Shown one piece after another: positions 12,100 through 23,829 of a stretch of 64,000 bases of DNA. How positions within the stretch are numbered: the first letter of the stretch is position 1; each line of letters starts with the position of its first letter. The notes below the pieces were generated by a model that searched no databases, was not told the DNA's origin, and saw nothing but the letters and a program-made list of their open reading frames with translations. The DNA is from Brachypodium distachyon (taxonomy: Eukaryota > Streptophyta > Magnoliopsida > Poales > Poaceae). The DNA lies in contig NC_016135.3 in assembly GCF_000005505.3 (NCBI RefSeq), positions 8,588,613-8,652,612 of the forward strand, given 5' to 3'. The position numbers were made by a program, and so were the translations under genes.

Positions 12100-12953
12100 C
12101 GCAACAGCTGACGTAGCGGCATGCGTTGGCAGGGAGAACCCTCCCTGGGCGGTGGAAATTGCCCGTTACCTGAAGAAGGGAGAGGCCCTCCCGGAAGACA
12201 ACGTCGCCGTGGAGCGAGTGGCCCGGCAAGCCAAAATGTACACCGTGGTAGATAGGAACCTCTACCGCACGCGTGCGAATGGAGTTAAGCTCCTCTGCGT
12301 GCCCCAGGACGAAGGGCGCATACTGTTGGAGGAGATACATCGAGACACATGCTCCCACCATGTGGCCTCCCCGGCGCTGGCCGGCAAGGTGTTTCGGCAC
12401 GGTTTCTACTGGCCCATGGCCCTGGCGGGGGCTCAAGACGAGAACCTTTGACAAGCTCAAAGGCCACGAGAAGTACTGGATCGAGGAGCTCCAGCCCGTG
12501 CTGTAGTCGATCAGGACCACACCTAGTCAGGCAACGGGCGAGACTCCTTTCGCCCTTGTCTACAGGGCAGAAGCGGTGCTGCCCCTCGAGCTCAAGCACG
12601 GATCACCCCGGGTACGCGCGTACGGCAACTCCAGCCAACACGAGCAAAGGGTTGACGATCTGAACTTCATCGAAGAACTTCGATGCCGGGCTGTTGTGCG
12701 AGCTGCGCGCTACCAGCAGGGACTCCGTCATTATCACGACAGGCGAGTCCGTCCCCGAGGGCTCGAGAACGGAGACCTTGTCCTGCGCCGGATACAAGGA
12801 ACGAAGGCCGGGAACAAGTTGACTCCGAAATGGGAGGGGCCCTTCCGGGTAGTACAGGTGACCAGGCCAGGGGCTGTCCGGCTAAAAACCGAAGAAGGCT
12901 TGCCGGTGCAAAATAGCTGGAATATTGAGCACTTCCGCAAGTTCCACCCATGA
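12100..12953 (+). pseudogene. Integrase remnant lacking the catalytic core
   Basis: The N-terminal zinc-binding start (EEIHRDTCSHH, then GFYWPMALAG) is present up to about 12430. The sequence then jumps to GLKTRTFDKLK, which in relatives lies just after the catalytic glutamate. The second half of the zinc finger and the D,D-35-E core are therefore gone. The C-terminal part (TPFALVYRAEAVLPLE, then KWEGPFRV) follows in another frame, with a TAG at 12504-12506, and ends at 12953. The element could not encode integration. Confidence 0.9.
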
Positions 12954-12956
12954 AGC

Positions 12957-14884
12957 GGCGGAGCCCGACCCTCAGGTGATGCCGCCGATGCATACCTCTC
13001 GAACTAGTGTAACCGGGCAACCCCCATGTGTAAACCACTAGTTACTGTGAATAAAGATAAGTGCTTTTTCTCGAATTTCAAGATTGCCTCGTTTATTTGC
13101 ATGTTCCTCCCCCTTCTGTCTCCTGCTCTAGGTGCACAGAAGTCTCTTTTCATACTTGGTTGTGAGCAGGGGGCTGCCGGAGCCTCAAAAACGTTAACCC
13201 ATTGCCGGATCATTCCGGCACGGGGCATGCAGTTGCCGGGCTTCCCGCAGCGTGCATCAGCAGTCACTGTGTCTGGGAAATCATTAACCCGTTGCCGGAT
13301 CACTCCGGCACAAAGCATGCACGTTGCGGGCAATTGCCGGGCTTCCCCCAACGTGCATCACGCAGTCGCTGCGTCTGGGAAATAAAAGTGCTCACATCCA
13401 AGCTTGGCATCGACCCTTCTGTGCCCGTGGGCTGGGAGGCAGGAGAGTTATCCATACTGCTCTGTCTTTTCATGAATTTCGAAAAAAAATTGCAGCATCT
13501 AATGTGCAGGGTATAGGTGGAATCTCGCACACTGTAATGCTCGTGGATCTCCCACAGGCCGCGGCGTGTAGCGGCTCCTTGTGGTATGGAGTGACCGCAT
13601 CACGAGGGACTCGCCGCACTTCGAGGCCCCTGATTCAGGAGGGAGCCGCCACGTGTGCCATAGCAACTAGGCATGCAGAGTGGCGAACACTGTACCACAC
13701 TTCAAAGGGCGTGGAGCCGCGTGAGCTGTGGTGATTCGGCGTGCGCGGTGGCAAGCCCCTCCCCTGCGCCTATAAAAGGGGCGTCCCGGCCATGGGGCGG
13801 CTCAGAGCGAAGCAAAGGAAGGGGCTACGAAGGCGAGCAGTGCTGCAGAGGCGCGATGGTGGCTCATTCCTCCAGCGCTCACTGCCGGCGGGTGCACGGC
13901 CATCGCGTCCTTGTCGCGTCCCTCCACCGAGCCCACGCTGAGGGGTGCCACAGAGACACGGTGGTGGTGCATCCCACCTGCGCTCGGCACCGGCGGGTGC
14001 ATTGCCGCCGTGTCCTTGCCACACCTCCCCTAGCGAGCGGCTCCGGGGCGAGGGTTGCCGCGGAAACACTATGGTAGTGCATGCCATCAGCTTTCAGCAC
14101 CGACGGGTGCACTGTCGTAGTGTCCATGCCGCATCCCTCCAGAGGGTATCTCCCCAGGCAGCGAGGGCTGCCGCGGGGACACCGTGATGTCTTCACCACC
14201 CGCGTCTGCCGGTGGTGGCGAGGATGTCAAGACGTCCTACTGCACCCCTCGGAACAGGTTTCCTCCGAAGGCAAAGGCTCTTCCGAAAGCGAGGGTTGCC
14301 GCGGAGACGCGGCGGTAGCATCGTCATCGGCGCTTGTCGCTGGCGGCGATCCTGCCGTAGCGTTCCTGCCGCATCCCTCAAACAGCCTCTCTCAAGGGCG
14401 GTGTTCCAGGCGCACCCCTCTGGCAAGCATACCGAGCATGGGACCGAACGAAAAGCTAAGTGCTTGAACCTGAACGATAGACTTTCTGAAAAACTAAACG
14501 TAACTGAACGCTGCCTCGCTAAGTGTGGTCCCGAAACCTGCGTGTGGCCGGGGTGTTAGAAGGACGCTTGCGGGGGGAGTGCGCTCCCCGTGCGGCTTCC
14601 GGGTCCGTCCCGAGAGGGCATGCCTGGGAGTAGTTATCCCGCAAGCGGAGTGGCTCGCCGCTGCTGCTTGGCCCCAGGTCGGCACTGCGGGTCCGTCCCG
14701 GGTCCCTGGTCCGATTAAGTGTGTGGCACGCGAGTCCCCGGCAACACAAGGCACAACACACAAGGGCGAAGGGATCCACCCCATGAGGCAACCCCGGGAA
14801 CAAGGAACAAGAATCAAGCAGAACTAAAGAACTGGATTAAAAAAAATAGCAAACGATTACATGGACTAATAAGACAGTAATTGT
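12957..14884 (+). other. Repeat-rich non-coding spacer of inner element
   Basis: This spacer lies between pol and the antisense gene. It contains a duplicated unit of about 90 bp with TTGCCGGATCA(T/C)TCCGGCAC (about 13196-13384) and a diverged array of roughly 110-bp units with 'GGGTGCA(C/T)TG(C/T)CG' motifs (about 13850-14330). Short plus and minus ORFs here are repeat-derived. I see no independent gene. Confidence 0.7.
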
Positions 14885-16779
14885 TCAAATGGCGACAAGC
14901 GCCACACTTGCAGGGAACGGAAACAAAAGAAGATAACACAAGGAAACGGCAAGGGCCGGCGAGGGCTGCGGCGAGGGGCCGGCGTCCTCCGCCGGGGGCT
15001 CCGAGGACGGCTCGGGGTCTGGCGTCCGCTGCATCCGCTCGACCACCTCGTCGACAAACCCACTCACCGCCTGAGTGTGGGTGGTTTCATCCTCGCTGTC
15101 CGACCAGGCGTCCAGCAGCGTCTCGAAGGGGAACTCCGGGTGTCGGAGGTGCACCCTCGGAAGGATCGTCCCGGCAACTTCCTGAGCGCAGTTGGCGACC
15201 TCGTCGACGCCGAACTTGGAGATCCAGACGTCGAGCGCCGCGAACTTCCCCACCAAGTCGGCAAAGAACGGGATCAGCGTGGAGACGTCCGTGCTATCCA
15301 CTTCTGCGGCCTGCAGCTCGAACCGAGGCAGCAGGTCGTGCAACACTTGGGCAATCTTGAGCAGCTTCTCGGTCTTCAGCTGCCGCTGCCCGATCAGCAT
15401 GCCGTGGTGGAGCCGGGCGTCGAGCGCGGCCTTCTTGGCCTTGCGGAGGCGGCTCGCCAGTGACGCGAGCTCCGCGGCCTTGGCCGCATTGTCCTCACCG
15501 GCCTTAGTGAGCTCCTCCCGGACAGCGGCCAACTCGGTCTCGAGCCGGGCCGCCTTGTCCTTGGCAGCGTTGAGCTGGATCTCATGCCAGGCTGCCGCAG
15601 CCACCGCACTTTCGGTGGCCTTGGTCTACACCTCCAGCTTGACGCGCAGGCCCTGGATCTGGCCGGCGTAGCTGGTGATCAGGTCGCTCTTCTCGTCAAG
15701 GCGGGCCTGGGCCATGGCGAGCGCCTTTCTGTGCTCCTCCTCAGCCTTCGCCTGCGCCGCCTTCAGCGAGTCCAGGGTTTCCTGGAGCTCAGCGCGCTGG
15801 GCCTCCAGTCGCCGGTAGAGCTCCTCTTCGAGGACGACCGGCGTGGTGGCCTCTTCCAGGGCTTCCCGGGCGAGGCGCACTTCCTCCCTGGCGAGGCGTG
15901 TCTTCTCCCGTAGCCAGGAGAGTTCCTGCCGCTCCTCCTCCGCAGCCAGTCGCACCTCGCCGAGCTGGCTCTTAGCGATCTTGTGGTGCTCCCTCACCTG
16001 GTTGAAGGAGGTGACGAAGGCCAGCTGCTGGTCCTTGACAGCGTCAATGAACCGGTGCCCCCGGTCGAAGATGCTCGGATCCCAAGTGATGGGATTACAA
16101 GCCACCCCGGCAAGGTTGCCGAGGTCGGTGCTGACGGTGGCGGCCGATGACGACGAAGCCCCCGCCGCCACCGTCTGGCTGGGCGGGGGGTCGTTCGCTT
16201 GCGGCGAAGCATCCTGCTGCTCCTCCTCCATGCCCACGGCAGGGGCCGCCTCCTGCTGGGTAGCGGAAGAATCCGCGCCGGCGGCGTCTGCGGCCGCTGG
16301 CACGTCGCCGGGCGCCGTTCCGGTGGCAACCGTAGTTGCCGCTGCCGTGGCCGCCGGCGCAGCAGGGCTTGTCGCGGGGGCTGCCTCCGGCTCCTTCGCC
16401 GTCCCCGTGATCACGACGTCGGAGTCGAGGTCAGTCACTGTAACACCTGCTTCCGGTGCGGGCACGCTTGGGCCTGCAGCAGCGGAAAAAGGTGAGAATC
16501 GGGAAGCTAAAAGAGTTGCCCGGAGGCAGACGCGGGGGCTCTGGATGAGTACCTTGCGGGGCCACTGGGCTTGTGGGGGGAGCCTCCCCCTCCTCCTCCG
16601 TCCTGGCAAGTGTCGCCAGGGGGTCTGTTGTGGGCGGAGTGTCGCCTGCGGAAAAGGAAGGTACAGCTGCAGGATTAACTGGCAAATGGAAGTGCAGGTA
16701 AAGAAGCAGGTAGGGTGTCGTACCTGTTGTCGGCGCCACCTCCATCGGGGCTGGGTCGCCGGCAGGTGCGGCGGCGGCG

Positions 16780-16784
16780 CCACC
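16780..16784. repeat. Target site duplication CCACC (left of solo LTR)
   Basis: CCACC precedes the TG end at 16785 and recurs at 20135-20139 right after the terminal TGTTACA. Confidence 0.8.
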
Positions 16785-19700
16785 TGAAGCGACCGCCCCC
16801 GTAAAAGGGTTCGATCTCTGTGCTTTAGTGCTAGTCCCTGGATCGACTCACTAGCACACACAGTTTCAAGATGTAATATCATAGAACAAAGGTCTCAATA
16901 TTACAACGTATCATCCAGAATATAAAAGGGTACTTACAACTCGCATAACCTCACGGATTAACTGGAAATAAAACAATTGTTTAGCAGCGAAAAACGGAAG
17001 ATACAAGGGCACATCAACACCACGGTGAGAGCGTGTTGGAATGTAGGCCCGTAACCCAAACAAGTAGAACGTACATCTTACTCGTCGTCAGAGCTTCCTG
17101 CATCATTAAACGATGCAGCCACTAGGGTCAATACATTGATTGTATTGGCAAGATTCACTACAAGTTATATCATAATCTACCAAGTATATGCAGTATTTGG
17201 CAAGGTGGAGTTCAGGCTGTTTGCGTGGAAGCAGAACATAAATTACCCTACTACAAAGGAATGTTATAATAATGTTAACTAATGGACACGGGGTAGACAC
17301 ACCCATGCTCCTATTAACCTAGAGTACATTGAAGTGGATTCTTCAAGTGCTCCTACCCTATTCAAACCATTCATTTTATTTAAGAAATTGGAATGAGTGA
17401 GACTTTTTTTACAGCTCCACATCTAGTTGCTCAAAATGTCCGTTGCCGGGGACACAGCTAAGTACTTAGTTTTGACGCTCTCGAGAGTTTGTACACATTC
17501 CCCACAAGAAACCGACGTGTTAATCCCTTGCTGTCCTCAGGGTAGAGTAGCAACGGCATCGATTACGAGATTTTTAGAGGTAATTCCCTAAACCACGAGA
17601 GAATCACGCTCCCCCTACACGGCTACCTCAGTACAATTTTTCGAGTTTAGGTTCATACAACTTACTCTCGTCTCGCCAGAGACCATATAGCATTGTGGTT
17701 GTACTAGAAGCTTCTAAATAGGAAACTAGTCCAGTCTCGGTTACCCCAGGTGGCATTCCACATTTGCAACGTAGGCGCTCCCCGAATCCACGGAAGAGAC
17801 GTCCATGGACGATCCATTCCTGAATCCACAGGAACTCGACTCAGAGGGACCCATAGAAATGGACCTGACGCCGCTAATCCTCAAAATACTCAAAGCAGCC
17901 CACCCAGGATGGTTCATTGAATTAGTTGTTTTGCCTTACATCTAACAAAAACATTTCATATAGCCAAAGGCATATCAATATCATAATGTAGTTATTTCCC
18001 CCACGATACTACCATAGCCTAGCATTCAACTAAAAACGATGGCAATTTGGTGGCAAGGTAATGGCGAGGGTAAACTATACTACCTGGGATTTATAGCTAG
18101 CATAGAGGTACGAGTAATAGTCCTATCAATGCATCTGTACCAACAACACTAATGCATAAGTATTTTAAAACAACAATAATAATGGGATATGATCAAAGTG
18201 AACTTGCCTTGTCCAAGGTTGTGATAGTTCTCGCACTCTTCGCAACAACAAGAAATACACTCCACACAATCTAAAATAAAAGAAACACACACAATAAACA
18301 CAACATTCAATACAAAAACCATGCCATGATGCATACGCCAAGATGATGCACACAAAGGTTACTTCTAACGTACAAAGTTTCGTTTCTGTTTTGAAAAGGC
18401 TCTCAAAAGATTTGGACAGATTATACAACATCAAAGTGGTAATTAATATGCATGATACATGAATAGGGTTTAAAACAAAAGGTTGTGCGGCTTTTGCAAC
18501 ATAGAGCATTATTTAACTTGTATGCTATGATTATACACAAAATAATTTCTTCTCTGGTCCTAATGGATAGAGAACAAGTTTAAATAATTTTACAGCAAGA
18601 TAACATGCTCAAAACTATTTTGAAACAATTCATTTGAAATTTAAACCATAATCAACCATTCTGTAAATAGCTACTGCCTAAGTTGTTCAAAACTGAAATT
18701 AGACAGTGCTAAAATATTCTACAAGTTGTGACGATTCCAGAATGGTGCGGAGCACAATTTTTGGAAAGACGGTTTGAAAGACATGATGCTTTGAAGTTAC
18801 AAGGGCTTTTCTGCAAAAGTGCCTTATCCAAATCGGCCGAATTAAAATAAAATAAAATAAAACCAAATCTCGCCACGTGGCGAAACCTGACTGGCCCGGT
18901 TCTAGGGTTCCGGCCGGCGGGCGAGCTCGCCGGCGGCGGCGCGGGCAGGCGGCGCAGGGCGGCGCGGCGCGGGCGAGCAGCTGGGGCGGCGCGCGGCGCG
19001 GGGCAGCGCAGCGCGGCAGGAGGCGGGTGCGCGGGCGGCGCGGGGCGCGGGAGCGCGCGGGCTCACGGGGCGGCGGCGCGGGCAGGCGACGACGCGCGAA
19101 GGGGCAGGGGCCGCGCGGCGCGGGCAGGCGGCACGGCGGAGGGCGCGGGCAGCGTGGAGGCGGCGCGGGGCGGCGATCGGAGGTGGCGCGACGAGCGGGC
19201 GGCGGCCGGCGCTGAGGAAGATGGCCGGCGCGGGCGGCCGGAGGCGGTGGCGGCGGCCAAACGCAAAGGCGAGCGCGTCACGGCGTTCGGGACGGGGAGA
19301 GGAGAGAGGCTAGGGGAGTGGCGCGGGCGGATGCTCACCGGAACGACGGCAAAACGCGAAGAACGACGACGTCCGTGAAGAACTTTGGCAAGAAATTAAA
19401 TCCTAACCGATGCGAAATTGGGCGAGCAGTTTGGGGGAATTGGTAGGAGTTCGGGGGCTTCGATATGACGCGCGGGGTTTCGGATTTGGTGGTTCGTGCG
19501 CGAAGAAATCGGAACGGATTCGTGGGCAGTTCACGGACGTGCGTGGCCGGATTTTTCGGACGGAGGTTGAAGATGACGCGTGGGTCCCACCGGTCAGGGA
19601 GAGCGGGCGGCTCGGGCTGGGCCGGTCCGGTTTGACCGGTTCGGTCCGGTTTGACCGGTTTTCTTCGGTTTTCCTTTTCTTTTATCTATTTTCTGATTTC

Positions 19701-20134
19701 GAACCTCAAAATTGATTCGGAGATCCAAATCACTCCAAATAAAATGCAAAAAAAATTGTAAAATCATATTTTCATATTATCTAACTTTTGGAACAAGAAT
19801 TTCCTCAAAATAAAATATTTAAAAATACATTTGCCTATAAAATGGCTTTTAGGGCCCTTAGGTTATAAAAACAAATTATTTTTCAAAATACTTTCAAAAG
19901 CCAATTATGGGATAGCTTTATATATGCATTAAATCCCTTTTTACCACAATACCCTCATGGGTTAAAAATGCAAATACTCAAGAGCAAGATCAAAGCCCAA
20001 AATCAAATAAAAGCATTTTTGCAAAAGGGTTTTCTAGGCAAACTTTAGGGTTTTGAAATTGATCAAATGCAAGGGTGACATGATGCTTATGATATGCAAT
20101 GCATATGAAGAATTTTGAAAATTGGGATGTTACA
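16785..20134 (-). mobile_element. Solo-LTR-like insertion, 3.35 kb, third nesting level
   Basis: The block starts TGAAGCGACC, ends GATGTTACA and is flanked by CCACC. On the minus strand it reads TGTAACATCCC at its start, a common LTR start in grass Gypsy elements, so orientation is probably minus. No second copy of its ends occurs inside it, and no gag or pol domain is present. That fits a long solo LTR left by recombination. It is AT-rich apart from a very CG-rich block (18880-19380). Small ORFs in it lack known domains. An alternative is a non-autonomous retrotransposon with very short LTRs, but I found no such repeats. Confidence 0.7.
18880..19380. other. CG-dense island inside the solo LTR
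   Basis: This is about 500 bp of GGCGCGGGC-type sequence. The long ORFs in it on both strands arise from base composition. It may be a CpG-rich promoter-like part of the LTR; this is inference. Confidence 0.5.
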
Positions 20135-21840
20135 CCACCGGTACCCTTGTCGGCCGGGTCGGTGCCGCTGCCAGCGTCCGTACACGCCTTTTTGGTTGGC
20201 GCGGCAGTCGGGGAATCGCCCCTCCCCCTCTTGCCGGTGCTTGCCGGCGAGTCGGCCTTCGGGGGGTTGCGCCGGAGTGCGAAGCCCGGGAAGAGCCCTC
20301 GCGCGGGCGGGGCTGTTGGCGCCCGTGGGGTCGCCGCGACCCGGGAAGCCGCGGGAACCGTCGAAGGAGCCGCCACGGTGCCGGGGGCCACTGCGGGTGT
20401 GTCTGCCGTCGCGGCCCCGGCAACTGCTGCTGGGGTAGTCGTCACCGGGTCGCTGGCGGTCGCCGCCAGGGTGGTCGCCGCCGCGGCGCCGGCTACCGCG
20501 GCGGGGCTGGTCGCTGTTGGGGTGCCGTCGGACGCCGTTGAGGTAGTCCCCGTCATGGAGCCGGTGGCCACCGCGGGGGCAGTTGCCGCCGCAGCCGCCG
20601 TGGACGTAGCCGCGACCGCTGCGCGCGCCCTTGATCTGCGCACGATCAGGGGCGCACCGACGTCGTCCTCCTCCTCGTCCATGGGGATGACTTCCCGGGC
20701 AGCGGCGACCCGGCCCGTCTCGTCATCGGAGGACGAGTCGTGGGCAGGCCGGCCTCCGACTCGCTCCCGCTCTCCTCCTGCGCCTGCTTCCCGTGGGGTG
20801 CGGGCGGAGGGGAGCGCAGGGACTGAGTGGGGGAATCGTCCATCAGCCCCCACTCTTTGCAGGGTGGGAAGGAGCCAATGATGCTGCTCAAGTCGGGGGA
20901 CGCCGGCGTTGAGGGCGAAGACCCCCGGCGGCAACTTCGCGTAGGGAGCATCCTCGCCGGAGATCCCCCTCACGCACACCTGGAGCGACTCCTTGTCCAT
21001 GCCCTCCTCGCGGAGGCGCGTCCTGTCTCCGGCCCCCGTGTACGCGCACGCGAGGAGGGAACGCCGCTGAAGCGGCGCGATGCGTCGGGTGATGAAGACC
21101 CGTGCCACGTCTAGGTCGGCGAGCCCGGCTAGCCGAAAGGCCTTGATCTTCTCCATGATGGGGAGGAGGTCGGCGTCACGGTGGTACCGGTCCCGCCAGC
21201 CGGGGACCTCCAGCGGCAACTCGGTGGGCGGAAAGATGAGCTCTTCGGGCTCATCCACTCGGACCCAACACCAGTCGCCCCGCCATTCCTTCTCGATCTT
21301 CATCTCCGACCGGACGATGAACTCGGACTTCATCCGGTCACGGGCGCGGAACACCACCCCCGACGACATCGCTTTCTTGTTCTCGATGCGGGGCTAGAAG
21401 TAGTGCCGGAACAACGCCACCGATGGCATTACTCCGACGAATCCCTCGCAGAGGAATTGGAAGATGGCAAGGAGGTCAAGGGACATGGGATGGAGCTGCA
21501 CCACCCGCAGCTGGTATGACTCCATGAGCGCATGGAGGAACAGGGAGAATGGCGGCACCAATCCTGTGAGGATGAAGTGCCCGAACACCCGGAAGTCGGT
21601 GGACTGGACGACGGCGCCGGCGGGGAAGATCAGGGTCTTCCCGTGATCGTTGAAGTCCGAGGCAACGGTGTGCTGGAGCTTGCCCACCGCCTCGCCGTTG
21701 TAGCCGGGTCGGAAGAAGGCAAGTGTGGCCCGCATCTCTTGTTTCTTCAGCTCTTTCTCTTCGGCGGCCTTGGCTGCCGCCGCGCTCTTGCCCTTCGAGG
21801 GCTTCGCCTCCTTCCCTTTCCTGGGGGTGGAGGGACCCAT

Positions 21841-22151
21841 GAGAGCGTGGGTGGGAGATCGGCAAGGCTCTCGGACGCAAGATGCGAAAAGATGGAGGAA
21901 GAAGGCTGGGAGGCTAAGTGTTTGCCCCCCGGCGCAGCAGTGAAGCTTTATAACTCTCCGCCGTGAAGAGGAGGTTACGGCGGAAATCTCGCACCCACCC
22001 CTTCGCCTGCAACGGCGGGGTCACTGGAAGACGAAGCGACACGGGCCCGAGACAAATCGGGACCCACGCGTCGGTTGGGGCGTAGCCCGGCAACCGGCCA
22101 GGGAAGGGTTCGCCCGGGAACAGGTGTTGCCGGCCCACGCCCGGGAGGTAC
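21841..22151 (+). other. Spacer and polypurine region before the inner 3' LTR
   Basis: This is non-coding DNA between the antisense gene's start and the 3' LTR. The purine stretch CGGGAGGTA just before 22152 is in the position of the plus-strand primer. On the minus strand this segment would be the leader or promoter of the antisense gene. Confidence 0.5.
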
Positions 22152-23037
22152 TGTCGCACCAGTGGCACCCGAGGTGCCACCGTTGCACGACGCGTGGGTC
22201 GCATCGCTTGGTCCTTGGGAGGATCGCACCCCGGGCGGCAACGTGCAAGCCGCCCGGCAAGGCAAGCGGGGCTTCGGGGGAGAGTTCCCGCCTGGGCACC
22301 TCCCAGGAAGGTGCTCGCCGGGAGGGGCGCTCCCAGGCGCAGGTTTTCGCTGCGAGGGCGGGGCCGAGCAAACAGTGCAGCAGCGCCACGTGGGCGCGCG
22401 GCAGGCGCCCAGTGTGCAGGGTCGCCAGGACGAGGAGTGTAGCGCAAGACGCATTTAATGAGCCGACAAGAGAGGGGTTACCCGTCTAGTCAGGCAAACA
22501 GTGGCTGCCCAGAGCTAGTGTTTAGGCCTTAGACCCCTAACTACAAGATTAGTGTTCTTGCATGTCTGCCAGCGCACCGAGGAGGAGCTGCCCAAGCTCC
22601 CTGCTCGCCACTTGTAATCCATGCACCGTGGCACCTGTGGTATCCCCTTGGCTATGAAAGGAGGACCCCCACCAGCGGTCAAAGGGGGATAGTTGCATGG
22701 TTGACTGGTTGGTTCGCTGACCAACTGGAACTGCTTCACTAGCAGTAGCCCCGAAGTAGCAAGGGACACTTAGCCAAAAAAGAGAGCACCCGGGGGCTCC
22801 CCCCGGCAACTTGTAAGCACTTGTTCTTCTGTCAATACGAGATCAGACAAGCAGGACGTAGGGTATTACACCTCCGGGTGGCCCGAACCTGGGTAAAACG
22901 TGTGTCCGACCTCATTGCATGCTGTAGCGCTTCGCACCGGCCCCGCCAGCGATCGCCGGAGCGATCCCCGTCGCCCACTGCCGAACCTAAAAAGGGGTGC
23001 CCATGCATCCCCGGTGTCAAAGCCCCGTGCTGCGACA
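22152..23037 (+). repeat. 3' LTR of the inner Gypsy element
   Basis: The repeat is 886 bp with TGTCGCACC and GCTGCGACA ends, matching 6451-7344. It is followed by the CTCAA duplication at 23038-23042. Confidence 0.95.
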
Positions 23038-23042
23038 CTCAA

Positions 23043-23829
23043 GCTTTAATCAAGGATTCGATGCACTTCCGAATCAATAACTTCTCATCTATTCATTGGC
23101 TTCTCAGCTGCCTACGGTCACATATACTGACTCGACTCAAGCAATCTTTATGAGTCAATCCTTCATCATTTGAAGTAAAGCATCAACTCGACGCAATACC
23201 GAGTCTCCAAGTTCATCGGCTGCAACTTGCTCGACTCAAGATGGATGAAATCTTTATGAAGTCCCTACTGAAGTCTACGACTCAACTAGGCACTTGGGGG
23301 CTACTGACGTTATGACTAATCATGTACTCAACTCAAGGATACCCGTCATGGCCCACCACGGGGTCATGAGGAGAACGACTACAACTCCTGGAGTCAACAT
23401 GCCAATCTCGACGACTCGAGATAAGGAAGCTTTAAATATAACATATCTCATCATTGTAATGGGCTTGGACTCTCCCTGAGACCTGGACTCCTGCATATAT
23501 AAAGGACTAGGAGGGGAGCCAGGACAAGGAACAACGAGCAAGCCTCTCGCATACACCCATCTCCACGTAGAATCCTAGAGTTGCGAGACTCCCCTTTGCC
23601 AGATCTACTCTGCGCATCGTAGCCCCAGCGGCTTCATTGTAATCTCTCCATCGATATCCAGATCAGACAAGCAGGACGTAGGGGTATTACCTTCCGAAGG
23701 CTCTGAACCTGGGTAAATCGTGTCCCTTGTGTCCTTGTTAGCTGACGGAGTCACCGATACGCACGCTATGTGTCTTCTCCCTGATCTAAAACTCATCAAC
23801 ATGGGCATTCTCGAAGCTACCCTTCGTCA
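23043..23829 (+). mobile_element. Older Tat-type Gypsy element, right segment with 3' LTR
   Basis: GACTCGACTCAAG-rich DNA resumes exactly where the left segment stopped. The polypurine TTGGGGGCTAC precedes the LTR starting TGACG at 23305. The LTR is taken to end CGTCA at 23829, giving a 5-bp inverted terminus and 525 bp. A TATA box (TATATAAAG, 23495-23503) and downstream GAACCTGGGTAAA motifs are typical for LTRs of this group. The matching 5' LTR lies outside the window, so the right boundary is a prediction. Confidence 0.72.
23495..23503 (+). promoter_or_regulatory. TATA box of the older element's LTR
   Basis: TATATAAAG lies about 190 bp into the LTR, followed by a purine-rich leader; position and form fit the retrotransposon promoter. 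Confidence 0.6.

Larger units (their letters stand above)
14885..21840 (-). pseudogene. Antisense gene of inner element: gypsy-type transposase domain plus coiled coil, split by an insertion
   Basis: On the minus strand the protein starts at 21840 with a Lys/Ala-rich head. A helical domain follows (HFILTGLVPPFSLFLHALME, then FLCEGFVGVMPS), matching the 'putative gypsy-type transposase' (PF04195-like) proteins of grass Gypsy elements. A TAG at 21394-21396 interrupts the frame, which continues (PTELPLEVPGWRDRYH) into an Ala/Thr/Pro-rich linker to 20140. The insertion 16785-20134 splits the gene. After it come a linker with likely introns, a long Ala/Glu coiled coil (16100-15400, another TAG at 15626) and an acidic C-terminus ending at 14885. 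Its role is unknown; position and orientation are conserved in the lineage. Confidence 0.75.
6451..23037 (+). mobile_element. Complete Tat-type Ty3/Gypsy LTR retrotransposon, 16.6 kb, inactive
   Basis: The element is bounded by LTRs with TGTCGCA and TGCGACA ends and by a CTCAA duplication. Order on the plus strand: LTR, primer site, gag with CCHC knuckle, protease, reverse transcriptase, degenerate RNase H, a second intact-looking RNase H, integrase remnants, repeat-rich spacer, antisense gene, polypurine region, LTR. The dual RNase H and the antisense gene are known traits of the Tat lineage. Stops, frameshifts, a deleted integrase core and a 3.35-kb insertion (16785-20134) make it non-autonomous. 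It sits inside the older element, so it is the younger of the two. Confidence 0.93.

Noticed and set aside
16785..20134. Full LTR retrotransposon rather than solo LTR
   Set aside because: No paired terminal repeats inside and no gag or pol domain.
20099..20881. 260-codon plus-strand Ala/Val-rich ORF
   Set aside because: It is the reverse of the Ala-rich linker of the minus-strand antisense gene.
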